A stretch of 27,025 bases of DNA from Mnemiopsis leidyi (lineage: Eukaryota; Ctenophora; Tentaculata; Lobata; Bolinopsidae). Each line of letters begins with the position of its first letter. Position 1 is the first letter of the stretch. Below the pieces are notes generated by a model. The model did not search any database and was not told the DNA's origin. It saw only the letters and a program-made list of their open reading frames with translations. Location: assembly GCA_000226015.1 (NCBI GenBank), contig JH153709.1:132890-159914 (forward strand), written 5' to 3'. This document shows positions 10,331 through 25,919 of this stretch, one piece after another. The position numbers and the translations under genes are program-made.

Positions 10331-10456
10331 TTAAAATTTCAAAAAGCTCTACGTTGAAACTGCTCTAAATAAACTGATTATAAAAGGTCGATCATCCACA
10401 CTGATGTAATGATCAGGGAGGTATAACTGAGTACTGACCATACATTTAGGTGAGCT

Positions 10457-15012
<4,556 letters not shown>

Positions 15013-15650
15013 TTTCAGTATGTTATATTCAGGCATGTTATCTACTCAGGCATTATAATCTACTTACTTATAGTGCATGTTAATGTAAAGGTAATTACTA
15101 GACATGTACATTTACAGCTCTGTTACTTTCTGCTACGGTAATGGCTGCTATTGCTATTTTTATTGGGTGTGGCATTAAAAAGCTTTGGGAAATGTTAAGC
15201 TAGTTAATATGTGATAAACTGAGAGATGTCTTAACTGTAAGTTATTTTTAGCTTCAGGAACTTGATGTAAAATTGTTTAATTTGTCTTCTTTTTAGCTCA
15301 TTAATTTGTAATTTTTCATTTTGTTTTGTTAACTTAACCGATATTTTTAATGTAAAATGAGATTAAATAAGCTCGCTATTGCAACTAAGATTGGCTAATG
15401 CTTGGCTGCAGGCGTAATACATATACCACAAAGTGTTTGAAGGTGAACATCCGCTTTTAGATTATCTTATTGAAATCAACAAATTGTGAACGAGAATTAC
15501 AATTTCCAGATCCGAAGTGGAAAGTGGATCGGAAGAAAAAGGGAGCACTGCATCGAGCACTTTTGATAAACTCGTCAGCAATTGCTATCAAAAAATGTAA
15601 CTCTGTAAACTGTAACCCGGGCTATTAAAGCAGTTGCTGGTTATTGCTTC
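15013..15650. other. SLC35B2 3' flank, no further gene seen
   Basis: AT-rich sequence after the SLC35B2 stop, probably 3' UTR and intergenic. An ATTAAA lies at 15174. No open frame or exon candidate of note. Confidence 0.5.
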
Positions 15651-15961
15651 AAGTCTTGATGATCATTTTGTTGTTCCAACAAGTTTCAAAAAGTATTCCA
15701 TTTTTCATATTCATTGCTGACAAAACATAAAATGTGAAATATGACCAACAACTAGCAACTTAATCTAAAGATAAACACGGCTTAAAATTTTTACCTATTT
15801 ATTTTAAGCCGTGTTAATCTTTAGATTCAGTTGCTAGTTGTTGGTTATATTTTAAATTTTATGTTTTGTCAGCTATGAATATGAAAAATGGAATATTTTT
15901 CGAAACGTCAGAATAAATACAACTTTCACTTGTTGGAACAACAAAATGATCATCACGACTT
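15651..15961. mobile_element. Fold-back (inverted-repeat) element, about 311 bp
   Basis: The left arm begins at 15651 (AAGTCTTGATGATCATTTTG) and its complement ends at 15961 (CAAAATGATCATCACGACTT). The match continues inward through GTTGTTCCAACAAG, ATGGAATA/TATTCCAT, GACAAAACATAA, CAACAACTAGCAACT and ACACGGCTTAAAAT, to a loop near 15789-15800. The right arm is about 20 bp longer, with an extra stretch near 15908-15928. There is no coding capacity. This form fits a fold-back MITE or a recent inverted duplication; no clear target-site duplication was found. Confidence 0.88.
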
Positions 15962-16951
15962 TCATCGTCCTATTCATTATTAAAGCTTCAAGTCTATCTC
16001 ATGTTTTAAAAAACGCTGATAACAGAATTTGCGGATTAACTAAAATGACGGAAACATTATAAATGTTATACTGTTAAAATGTCATTAGCTTGCACTATAC
16101 CGACTATTAAAATGTTATGTAATTTAATTTCTAACTTACACGAATTCACTAATAACTGTATAAATTTGTCGCAGTAAAAGCACCGCCTTGAAATATAGTC
16201 TATAGGCTATGTGCAGTAGTTGACATGGTTATATTTTAGTACCTCACTCACACATCTACATTAAAATTCGTAGCTACGGCCTACGTCTAAATAGTTAATA
16301 GAGACCTATGGTACACTTTCTGAGGTGACGCGTCACTAAGAGGGACGTATCGACGGAACACGCACAGCCAAACCGATTCGAAGTGGTAACGTGGCGCGCG
16401 CGCGCAAATTATATCTATTTATTTTGCGCGGATGCAAGTAAGGAGGATCGCTATTCCAAGTTTACCTCTTGTTAACCGATCAGGATTCAGGCTTCAGCCT
16501 CAAACTGTTAAATTCATTCATTTCTGTAAGGCATTGTAATACAGATCACTAACTGTAAACTTAGTGATTTAAAGGACCCGTTCTTTGGCGTCTAAATCGG
16601 AATTTGGGGTCCGTCCGGCGTCCCAGCAATCAGCATCATTTTCAGTTACCAGTACCATATATGATGTAGCAGCGACGGAAAATCATTGGTTTGACTGTAT
16701 ACAATTAATTAAATCTATTTTGTATAAAACATGAGAACTATTTTCGCATGTAAGATTGTAAACAGTCTTCAAATGTGTTAATATGCAAAAGCGTCGACTA
16801 AGCTTACTAAATCATATGTATAATACTGTAAATATTTAACAGAATATCTACTGTCGAACGTTACCACTTAACAACAATTCTTTTTCCCTTAAAAGTTTAC
16901 GTTCCATTCAAACTCAAGGTCCGTATTTTACTGTATTTTTACTTCGAAGTT
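15962..16951. other. Intergenic spacer with a short alternating CG tract
   Basis: No gene is seen. A (CG)n-type tract GGCGCGCGCGCGCAAA occurs at about 16393-16408, next to other CpG-rich bases (16320-16435). It is unusual in AT-rich surroundings and may be a fragment of the CpG-rich dispersed repeat. TTTATT near 16418 gives a minus-strand AATAAA, a distant candidate poly(A) signal for the gene at 16952-19768. Confidence 0.45.
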
Positions 16952-19768
16952 TCACGCTTTTCCCCTCTTTGTCTTGCTGAGATAAGCAGAGTACTGGTCC
17001 ACTGTAGACACATACGTGTAAGCAGCGATGTTTTCAGCTTGGACTAGAGAGCAACATTTGCTGATTTCGCCTAGTTCTTTCACGTAGTCAACCCCAATCT
17101 GGTAATAGTAGTGTTATTTCAAATGAGTTTGTTAGATGTTAGTGTTATTTAATCAGTGCTTGTTAGATGTTAGTGTTATTTCTCCTGTTTGTTAGATGTT
17201 AGTGTTATTACGTCTGTGTTTGTTAGATGTTAGTGTTATTTCAAATCAGTGTGTTAGATGATAGTGTTATTTCATCAGTATTTGTTAGATGTTAGTGTTA
17301 TTTTATCAATGTGTGTTAGATGTTAGTGTTATTTCTCCTGTGTGTTAGGTGTTAATGTTCTTTCATCAGTGTTAGTTAGATGTTAGAGTTATTTAATCAG
17401 TGTGTGTTAGATGATAGTGTTATTTCATCAGTGTTTGTTAGATATTAGTGTTATTACGTCTGTGTGTGTTAGATGTTAGTGTTATTTCATCAGTGTGTGT
17501 TAGATGATAGTGTTATTTCATCAGTGCTTGTTAGATCTTAGTGTTATTTCATCAGTGTTTGTTAGATGTTAGTGTTATTTCATCAGTGCTTGTTAGATTT
17601 TAGTGTTTATTCATCAGTGTGTTAGATGTTAGTGTTCTTCTGTTGGTGTTCAGAAAAAAACACACAGATAATAACGGCTTGAAATTTTCGTTGAATAAAT
17701 CGTTATTGTGCCACAAATTATTTGTTGTTGAAAGTATTGAAACTCACCTATGTCCTGTGTGTTAGTTTCATGTGTTGAAGATATTGTTTGCTATTGGTTA
17801 ACTTTCTATTACTAGTAAGACTAGTTACCTTGTCGAATGAAGGGAATGGAGACTCCGTCAATTCTATCAATTCAACCAGTTTCTCCGCCAGATTTATGTG
17901 TCCTGAGAAGTTGGAATTGTCAAAACTTATAACAAAGAAACAGGCTCACATTCTTCTGTGTATGCCTCTCAGTGAAAATACCCTCTGTACGTATGAGAGT
18001 TAACAAGAGGCCTGCTTCTTGTGAGCAGCGAGCGAGTAACACATGATGCCGCGTTGACAGTCCGCTCAGTCCGACCTTGAGATGTAAATTCACACTTATA
18101 AACCTTTGTTTATTGGCTTAAACAATTAGTTCGGCTTGTTCACACTTATAGAGTCCTCTATAGTTCTACTTACAAGACTCATATAATAACTCTCTACAAC
18201 AATGTAGTGTGAATGTAGAGTAGTGACGTGTGCTGAATTTAATTATTATCGGTTAGGTTAAGTTTAAAATTGGAAGGAGGTGTTAAAATCGGAATATTAT
18301 TCCTGGCTAAACGTCAATGTTAAAACTATTTCACTCCTTTCAACTTCTAGAACAAACTGATTAGAAACTGGAGAAGAGGCAGCCAGAGAGACTGCGGATC
18401 AAGCCAACATAACATTTTTTATAGCTACACCTTATCAGTATTACGGCTCATTTTTGGATCTAAGAAAATAAACCGTGTTAGTGTTACGAGACCAGTGCAA
18501 GATACTTTAACATCTGTACTTGTAGCTGTACTAGAAAACATTGTTTTAGGACTTCTGATTGGTTAAGGTTTGTGACCCCCCCTCCCAATACATATTTCTA
18601 ATTAGATAAAGTATTCGCAATCATGCATTATCTTGGTCTGCTACTTAAAACTAACCTTCTTTAGAAAGTTTGATACCGTCTCTACCAATGTTAGCGTCCA
18701 GAGCTCTGTCTAAGATAGCGGAGGTGTTAACAAACTGTGCCCCCACTCTCCCGGCCACCGCCTCTGTTTTATCTGTGTATTCCTTCAGTGTACTCTTGTC
18801 TATTGACAAACCTGTGTGTGCGTGGTAAAGTGTTCTCATCATACAATATAGTCTATACTTTATAGTATAGTTATAGTATAGTTATAGTTATAGTATAGTT
18901 ATAATAGTCTATACTTTATATCGCAATAGTTGAGGGAAGATCTACAACACAAACAGAAGATAACCACTAAACAGAGGATAACCACTAAACAGTACCGTCG
19001 AACAGATTGCTCTCGTCTCCCTCGAATCGCACGGAGTGTATGGGAAGGGGAGAAAGTAATATAAACCGCTCAAAGTTTATATCGATCTCATTGGTAAACT
19101 TGTCTACCAGAGAGTAGAGATTCTTGCGGAACTGAAATATTTCCCGTCAGTTGGAACTACATATAAAAGTAGTAGGACAGAAGACTTATCTTGCTCGGAC
19201 ACATGCAGAATAAAAAGTTGAAGGAGAACTAGAAATTGTATTATGTTTACCTTGTCAGGATCAGTAACAGGTCTGGTGTCGGTTTTACTCCGCAAACAAT
19301 CGTCTCTGCCGCAGAGGATGATGACGTAGTCTGGAGTTATAGACCCCAAGTTTCTGGCAACACTACTCGTTAATAACTTCATCCACTCTGTAGTGTAACC
19401 CGGGAACTTCCTGAGGAGGAAGTTTCAGAGGAGGAAGTTTCAGGGGAGAAAGTTTCAGAGGAGGAAGTTTCAGAGGAGAAAGTTTCAAAGGAGGAACTTC
19501 CTGAGGAGGAAGTTTCAGGAGAGAAACTATCAGACCTCTCCTCTGATCTGTCATTTCTAGACAGACAAACGTTGACAGATTACAGGACACATTCTTTTAA
19601 GGCTATTTGTAGAAAATAGAAACTATTTTGGCAATATTAGGAGACTGCTGACCTCAGTATGATGTCAGCGTCTCCATTGAATCTGTCGTTGAGAACGGAA
19701 CCAAAACCGTAAGTTTTTAGCGCCGATTCTACTTGACTGTCCCCAATGATAAGTATACGCGTCAACAT
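16952..19768 (-). CDS. IAH1-like SGNH/GDSL hydrolase with altered catalytic residues
   Basis: Exons in transcript order: 19768-19653, 19410-19251, 19131-18996, 18811-18656, 17902-17829, 17098-16952. All are GT..AG, phases run 2,0,1,1,0, and the join gives 262 residues, close to IAH1 (about 248). The family hydrolyses small esters. The protein starts MLTRILIIGDSQ, block I with the Ser nucleophile. Block II is FPGYTTEW, which keeps the oxyanion Gly. Block III reads DYVIILCGRDDC where the family has GxND, so Asn is replaced by Asp. FILLSPLP matches the ILITPTP strand. Block V reads GRDGIKLSKEG where the family has DGxHLS, so Asp is kept but catalytic His is Lys. The C-terminal 50 residues (KIGVDYVKELGEI..., ending SKTKRGKA) are longer than I expect. 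The Met start directly precedes the core beta strand, so a short leader could be missing. Probably a pseudo-enzyme or a diverged hydrolase. Confidence 0.88.
17105..17640. repeat. About 30-bp minisatellite in the last intron of the IAH1-like gene
   Basis: About 17 diverged copies of a unit near TGTTAGATGTTAGTGTTATT plus TCATCAGTG, with unit length drifting between 29 and 33 bp. The array starts within 10 bp of the last exon (17098) and fills about three quarters of the 730-bp intron. Confidence 0.92.
18841..18922. repeat. Short TATAGT-based repeat in an intron
   Basis: Copies of TATAGTATAGT and TATAGTTATAGT lie between two copies of TAGTCTATACTTTATA (18849 and 18906). They sit in the intron between exons 3 and 4 of the IAH1-like gene. 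The flanking duplicated TAGTCTATACTTTATA suggests the core expanded inside a direct repeat. Confidence 0.8.
19405..19525 (-). repeat. 15-bp repeat forming the pyrimidine tract of a splice acceptor
   Basis: On the minus strand this is about eight copies of CTGAAACTTCCTCCT (variants CTTTCTCCC, TTTGAAACT) leading directly into the acceptor CCTCCTCAG and exon 2 start GAAGTTCC at 19410. An identical CCTCCTCAG/GAAGTTCC lies exactly 90 bp, or six units, upstream, with first base 19500, so the array contains a copy of the real splice junction including the first exon bases. Confidence 0.88.
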
Positions 19769-20399
19769 AGAATGTTTGAACTGAATAATGGAGGTCAAGT
19801 TTACGTCAAATTGCATAAGTTGTATATTTTTCTAAATCACAAAACTATTGTAAAATGAAACTGCAGAGAGGTATAAGTTGAGGTCAAGTAACCTGTAACA
19901 ACAGCATAATAATACAAACAGCAAATATCGAAGTTTATCGACATTATATGCAACAGCCAACGATTGTCCACCTTGTTGCTTTTCTGTTTAAAATATGGTC
20001 GTACAAAACTACTGCCGGTTTTTTGCAAAGTTCTTAAAAACTTTAAATTGTTTTAACCATATGTTCCACTCCCAGACCATGCGCAAACCAATGTAACTTT
20101 TTGCAGAAACGAATAAATTAGGTGATATTGCAACAGTCGGTCAGAGTTGATCTGTAGTTATTTGCTCCCACCCTAAACGTATACAGAATTAGTTTATCAT
20201 CTAATTAGGTCTTCACAATTAACTGGTTACCTCACCTTCATTGCAGATGCAATGTTCACTATTAATATGATGATAAACGATTACAATATAATGATACTAT
20301 TATTTACAGATATCTCAGTAAGTCAACTTAAGAAAAAAATAATTTAATGGCTTTGCTATTGAATTGACGGATAGAGTAACGTTAGACGCGTTGAGCGGT
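19769..20399. other. Presumed 5' flank of the IAH1-like gene
   Basis: AT-rich sequence upstream of the minus-strand start. It should contain the promoter and 5' UTR, but I see no convincing TATA box, CpG island or spliced leader exon. Confidence 0.4.
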
Positions 20400-21125
20400 G
20401 CAATAACCATATAATTACTATAGTAACTATAGTTATCATAGTTATCATAGTTACCATAGTTACCATATAGTTACCATAGTTACCATAGTGACCATAGTTA
20501 CTATAGTTACCAAAGTTACCATAGCTACCATAGTTACCATATAGTCACCATAGTTACAATAGTTATCATAGTTACCATGGTTATCACAATTACCATAGTT
20601 ACCATAAAATTACCATATAATTACCATAGTTACCATGGTAACAATAGTTACTATAGTTACCATAATTACCATAGTTACCATAGTTGCAATAGTTATCATA
20701 GTTACCATAGTTACCATAGTAACAATAGTTATCATAGTTGCAATAGTTATCATAGTTACCATAGTTACCATAGTAACAATAGTTACGATAGTTACCATAT
20801 AGTTACCATAGTAACAATAGTTATCATAGTTACCATAGTTACTATAGTTACCATATAATTACCATAGTGACCATAGTTACTATAGTTACCATAGTTACCA
20901 TAGTTACCATATAATTACCATAGTGACCATAGTTACTATAGTTACCATAGTTACCATAGCTACCATAGTTACCATATAGTTACCATAGTTACAATAGTTA
21001 TCATAGTTACCATGGTTATCATAGTTACCATAGTTACCATAAAATTACCATATAATTACCATAGTTACCATAGTTACCATGGTAACAATAGTTACTATAG
21101 TTACCATACTTACCATAGTCACCAT
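20400..21125. repeat. 9-bp satellite (ATAGTTACC)n, about 725 bp
   Basis: Around 75-80 variants of ATAGTTACC (ATAGTTATC, ATAGTAACA, ATAGTGACC, ATAGTTGCA, with ATATAGTTACC spacers) tile the whole interval. A higher-order structure is present: a block containing AGTTACCATGGTAACAATAG near 20630 recurs near 21072, and another (GTTATCATAGTTACCATGGT) near 20562 recurs near 20998, about 436-442 bp apart. The units are partly palindromic (GGTAAC/GTTACC). Open frames here are period artefacts. Confidence 0.95.
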
Positions 21126-23383
21126 AATCAAGAATAACTGAATTACTATTACCTCATTAACCAACTAACTAACTAAGTAACCTTAACAGCACTAGAAAAA
21201 CAGCACTAGAAAAACGGGTCGACTAACGGACATAGCTAAGATAAAACTAAAAGAGCTATGCCGCCTACCATAAGAATATTTTCGTAATTAACTTTAATCA
21301 TAGCTGGAAGCCAAGTAAAGGTTAAACCTCTATTGTAGTTGTACTTGTACGGCTACAAGATAGGGTACTGAAAAGATAGAAACTGTCGAAACTCAGTGTT
21401 TAACTCTCATTTACAGGACTTCAGTCGATAGCTGTACAAGAAGTATCTTTAATTCAGGTCTACTGACAATCTCTTCAGATAAAGCTTTAAGGAATCCAGG
21501 ATACAGGAATTAACCACGAGGATGTTGAGGAAAGTCAAGTAAGCCTGAAATAAATATACTGCACTAAACCTAACTAACGAGACAATGAAAACTGCAACTT
21601 GACAACTTCGCAAAGCTGCATAGGTTGGATACAAAACACTGTTCCGTATTCCACAACGAATATGAAGGGTTGAAGTAGGATAAAACTTGGGTAATTGTAG
21701 CTTAGTGTTTAAGTGACACCTAGATAGTGGCAGGTATTTGGAATAGAACGGGGAGGGAAACTGTAAATATCGGATATTGTACATATTGTCTGTCCACTGC
21801 ATAAGGTGAGAAAAAGTACGCACTCACGGCACATTATAATATTAATTGCGAATAAGCACGACTAACTGATTTACACAAACTATTCAAAACTTGAGGTGCA
21901 GCAACAAAGTTTAAAGCTTGCGATGAAGTGCAGCTACAAAGTGCGGCTACAAAGCGGAATATTGGCGGAGTACTTACTCTACTCTTCTCCGAGTAGAATA
22001 TTGACTCACAGTCAGATCGATGTAGATCAGTTGTAAGATGGGGAACAAAACAGTCACACTGGCTACAAGTAGTAAGGCAGTAAACTAAGGTGCTTTAGTT
22101 CATGTTATAAGCGGCTTAAATAAAGACGCGGTAAAGTTGGATCAGGAGACGGAGGGTGAGCCACAGGGCAATGTTTAGTTTTATAGTTAGGATTTTATCA
22201 GACAACTTCGTGTTAGATAGTTCAAGTATTAAAAACTTCGTGTTAGGATTAATCAGTAAAGAGTGGGGCCCTGTATTACTGAAATACAGATTTAAATAAA
22301 ACAAACTACCATAAGAATAAGTTTAATAAACTTTAACTGTTCAGCTAGTGCTCAAAGTCAGAGTATAAGGAATGTTTGTTCTTTTCAAGAAATGAAATTG
22401 GCCGGAGAACAGAACAGCGGACTGACGATTAATTAGCGGAGTCCGAAGCTAGCCCAACGGTTCAGGAGTTTTTACAATTAGATTAACACGCAGCTGCAGG
22501 CGTTGAAGTGTACCATATTGTAAATGTAAACAACCATGTAGTACTTCTACAGTGGGGCCAACACATTCACTTGTCTTGTTTCTGTCTGAGTGTCTTTACA
22601 GAGCCAACATCCGGCAGTGAATACGACAATTGCAATGGAAAGTAACTACTTAACTTGTCTGACTTTGTCCGACCTTCATTCGAAGCGAATAAAATGTCGG
22701 GAGGGTGCGCTCTGCCGTACAAAGTCAAACTGGCGATACAAGATATGATATATCTATTTTCCGATAAATTCATTATCTTATTTGTGCACCTCTTATGATT
22801 AATTTAGAACCATGGTTTTATTGACGGATTTTTGCTATGTTTCGTCGGACTATGTTTCATCAGAAAAACAATGAACAACCAAAACGGAAAACAAGTCAGT
22901 AAATTTGAACTTTGGCCATTAACTAAAGAATACAATCCATTCATTGAATGTTCCTGGAAACGATTATGTATACAGTATGGAATGCCTGGCTATAAGATTA
23001 TACTGGAGATAACGTCCCAGCGTCCATGTATAGAGACTTTTTTATCTCGGGAACGAAGGAGACCACGCACAACGCAGCGTCCGGTAAAGACTTTTCGGTG
23101 TCCTGTCAGTGTCCCAGCGTTCTTGTCCTACTAGGCCACACACACTATCAGTCTCTCTTATAAGGCGTTAAATGGAACTCACAGTCGTCCGTCAATTGTC
23201 TAGGTTTCAAATAGAGACGATATAAGCTGCGACACTAATTCTAAATCGGCTAGATAGTCGCGTAAGTCCAAGAAGAAATAAAATAATTCTATTATAGAAT
23301 TGTAACATATTGTCAGAGTGACTTGAATTACAGCTGATAGTGATAATAAAGTGAGAGAGAGAGAGAGTTGAGGCATGAGGATC
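21126..23383. other. No secure gene; weak minus-strand exon candidates
   Basis: AT-rich sequence with no recognised protein. Three minus-strand frames follow fair acceptors: 21449-21545 after TATTTATTTCAG (AYLTFLNILVVNS, stop at 21449), 22116-22282 after CTGTATTTCAG (ending ALWLTLRLLIQLYRVFI), and 22567-22770 (contains PPDILFASNEGRTKSDKLSS). None can be joined confidently to another or to a known family. A plus-strand 100-codon frame at 22832-23134 is open but unsupported. They are recorded so that transcript data can be checked against them. Confidence 0.3.
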
Positions 23384-23581
23384 TCAGTAACATTTATAGG
23401 CGAGACTAAGTCTTCTACCAATAACGTCAGGTACCTGTGTATAAGAGGAGAAAATTCGAGCTTGACAGTGGACGAGCTTGTGTAGTAACTAGTAGCTCGA
23501 GGTTACAAATAATAGTGACTGGTACTGGTCGACTGATAAATGTTCAGTGTCCTCGAACTGCTCCCCCACTTTGACATGTAT
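23384..23581 (-). CDS. Possible last two exons of an unrecognised minus-strand gene
   Basis: Two phase-0 exons can be joined: 23581-23507 after the acceptor AATATTTCAG, encoding IHVKVGEQFEDTEHLSVDQY and more, with donor TATTATTT/gtaacc; then 23434-23384 after the acceptor CTTATACACAG, encoding VPDVIGRRLSLAYKCY and a TGA. The 41 residues look soluble and protein-like but match nothing I know. Upstream exons would lie beyond the satellite at 23815 or outside the window. Another frame of the second exon is open to 23200 and membrane-like; it joins only in a different phase of the first exon. Confidence 0.35.
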
Positions 23582-23814
23582 CTGAAATATTGGGAACTTG
23601 CCGTTATTATAGCCGTTCTTTCTTACGCTACTTGTACGGCTACGATAATTTGTGGACCTCAACTTTTGACAGCTGGACTACTTTCTCAATGAAGGTCACG
23701 ACTATAACTTAGCTATTTATGTTCAATAACTCCTAATCGAATGTAGCTCCTGGTACAAATTCATTCACGTCTCCTGCTTCGGCACACAACGTAAATGTTC
23801 GTCCGAGTCTTAGC
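23582..23814. other. Spacer, nothing seen
   Basis: No exon or repeat is evident in this stretch. It would be intron if the candidate exons at 23384-23581 are real. Confidence 0.35.
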
Positions 23815-24245
23815 TGCTAGTATACTTCAGACGTTGCTAGTATATACTTCAGACGTTGCTAGTATACTTCAGACGTTGCTAGTTACTTCAGACGTTACTA
23901 GTATATACTTCAGACGTTGCTAGTATACTTCAGACGTTTCTAGTATACTTCAGACGTTGCTAGTATACTACAGACGTTGCTAGTATATACTTCAGACGTT
24001 GTTAGTATACTTCAGACGTTGTTAGTATACTTCAGACGTTGCTAGTATACTTCAGTACGTTGCTAGTATACTTCAGACGTTGCTAGTATACTTTTGTCTC
24101 ACGTTGTGACCCTCCGGGGGGCGTGGCCGCGCTGCGCGCGCCGGAGGCTGCTGTATACTTCAGACGTTGCTAGTACACTTCAGACGTTGCTAGTATACTT
24201 CAGACGTTGCTTGTATACTCAATACTTCAGACGTTGCTACTACTA
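23815..24245. repeat. 20-22 bp satellite, about 20 copies
   Basis: The unit is GTTGCTAGTATACTTCAGAC, with a 22-bp form holding TATATAC and some GTTGTTAG variants. The units are highly similar, so the array is young. It is interrupted at about 24093-24155 by an unrelated GC-rich hairpin segment and resumes in the same phase sense afterwards. Confidence 0.96.
24111..24147. repeat. GC-rich hairpin inserted in the satellite
   Basis: CCTCCGGGG at 24111 and GCGCCGGAGG at 24138-24147 form a stem around a loop of G, C and CpG dinucleotides (GTGGCCGCGCTG). This segment has no counterpart in the repeat unit, and its composition is opposite to that of the array. Confidence 0.8.
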
Positions 24246-24295
24246 CTTCGTACTACCACATGCTGATCATCTAGCCAGAAGCACTCTAGATCGTT

Positions 24296-24910
24296 TTTGA
24301 AGACCTCAACTTGTAGGTTGATAACCTACTTATCTCTTCAAGGTTACAGCAATTATAGTAATTTATGTGAACTACTAAGACTCATGCGTAACGGTAAAAT
24401 CCTGGAATTGCGTTGCAAAGACTGCCGCGTTGCGGCAGTTGTACAGCAGCGCGCACTCTTTTGTTATTTTATTCGCTTCGGGTCGGACAAATTTGAAAGT
24501 CAACCAATGCAGAATTTTTTTTATAAATGCGTTAGAGCGCGTGATGGCAGCGACACGCCCAACGCCGACAAAAGGTTACCAATCCTATTAACGGACGATA
24601 CGCGCCACAATTACGTAAGAGCGCGTGACGGCCGCGACGCGACAGTATCAACCAACAAATCAACCTACAAAGTCAAAGTACAGCGCACACTTGCTAAAGT
24701 GCCCGTACGCGTACATGCGCGCGCGGCTCCAAATTCGCATTGCTCAAACCAGAGTTCTTTTGCCCGCGTAGCAGGCCGCGCCGCGCGGCGTAGACACCTT
24801 GTTAGGTTTTCAGTATAAGTGTGAAGTGAGAATTTTCAGTTATTTGTTCAGTCGCGGTGATACCCGACCCTTGCAGCTCAACGGTAAACGGATATAATCT
24901 CGTCAAGTTA
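24296..24910. mobile_element. Second copy of the CpG-rich dispersed repeat
   Basis: The block shares modules with 5735-7100: CTTGTAGGTTGATAACCTAC (24310-24329) is the complement of the 5921-5940 segment; GAGCGCGTGATGGC and GAGCGCGTGACGGC occur at 24535 and 24619; GCGGTGATACCCGACCC is at 24853-24869 and ACGGATATAATCTCGTCAAG at 24888-24907. A 173-codon plus-strand frame (24297-24818) is open but Arg/Ala-rich, made of repeated VRARDG, and reads as a by-product of the CpG-rich repeats and not as a gene. The right end coincides with the module A terminus, so 24907 is a likely element boundary. Confidence 0.65.
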
Positions 24911-25919
24911 GGACAAAGTTACACATGCCAAATTTTCAAATTGACTCTCCACTGGTGCCTGAGCAAATAGTCAAGTACCTTTCTCAAATTATTCTATATT
25001 GTCCTTACATTAAAGGATATATCTGCTACCCTTAGCTAATCCAAAGATTTGTAGTTTCTGGAGGTATAAGTCTGTGTTAGACTCAAGCTGAAATTCGAAA
25101 TACCCAGTGCAGTCTCACTGATTAAAAAAAGCATTGTCAAAACTCACAAAACGATTTAGTTCTAATGTCTAAATGTCTCAAAGGAAAATTTGAATGCTGC
25201 TGGTACAAAACGAAGACTCTAGGTTGTAGCTCCTGCACACTGCAAAAGCCGGAGGGATCCAGTAACATCAATCCAAAATTATTCAACATATATTGCCAGT
25301 ATCACTTGCCATAAACACAAAATTTCTCCTTTGCTGGAACTTAAACTATGTTTTATAAATGGGCTGAGTATATCACTTTCTGAACTTATTTTCATGTGGA
25401 CACATCACTGCATAATCTTCCAAGTTCCATGATTTACCAATGTGGTTTCAAGTGGGGAGGGAACTTTTTTCAAGTTCTCATCTCGACACGCTCGACTCCC
25501 AGAGGTGTGCGCTGAATGACAACAGGTGTGTTATGTTGTTGTGGCTGGGCCGAAGAATCAACCAAGCTCCATAATGTGTACAGATTAGATATTTGAACAG
25601 GCACGGTTTCCACTGATAGTCAATCCAGAAAATTCACGGATCAGCATGGTGCCGTGTAGGGTATGATCTATAACATATTCAACTTTTTCATACATTCTGA
25701 ACTGACAGCATTTGAGCTGCCTGTATTCCCCTTTTCACTTATCTGCCAAATATAAATCTTTCCCAGCCTTGGCTCTATGCAAAATGTCTCGATAGATCTG
25801 TGAAAGCAGATTGTCAATGCTCAATCAGGGTGGTGATTATGTGTACATGAATAGAACCTTATTGAACCTTATTGAAAGGTTGAGCAGGAATCTGCAGGGT
25901 CACAACTTGTCACGAAGGC
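24911..25919. other. No gene seen; probable decayed repeat
   Basis: Only short broken frames occur on either strand, several on the minus strand with a coding-like flavour but frequent stops. No domain is recognisable. The surrounding elements suggest old mobile-element sequence. Confidence 0.4.

Noticed and set aside
17105..17640. Regular repeats that might suggest a CRISPR array
   Set aside because: Units are directly tandem with no unique spacers, they lie in an intron, and the window is plainly eukaryotic.
20577..20858. Tyr-His-Ser and Val-Thr-Ile repeat frames
   Set aside because: Artefacts of the 9-bp satellite.
22832..23134. 100-codon plus-strand open frame
   Set aside because: No recognisable domain, no splice context and no neighbouring exon; kept only as a note in the spacer entry.
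23200..23421. Membrane-like minus-strand frame with a loose resemblance to the LLxExLxSPI segment of ATG9
   Set aside because: The similarity is confined to a few residues, no other ATG9 region is nearby, and an alternative phase-0 splice gives a different product.
24297..24818. 173-codon plus-strand frame, Arg/Ala-rich
   Set aside because: It overlaps the CpG-rich dispersed repeat, shows repeated VRARDG from repeated DNA modules and has no domain; CpG-rich, stop-poor DNA explains the open frame.
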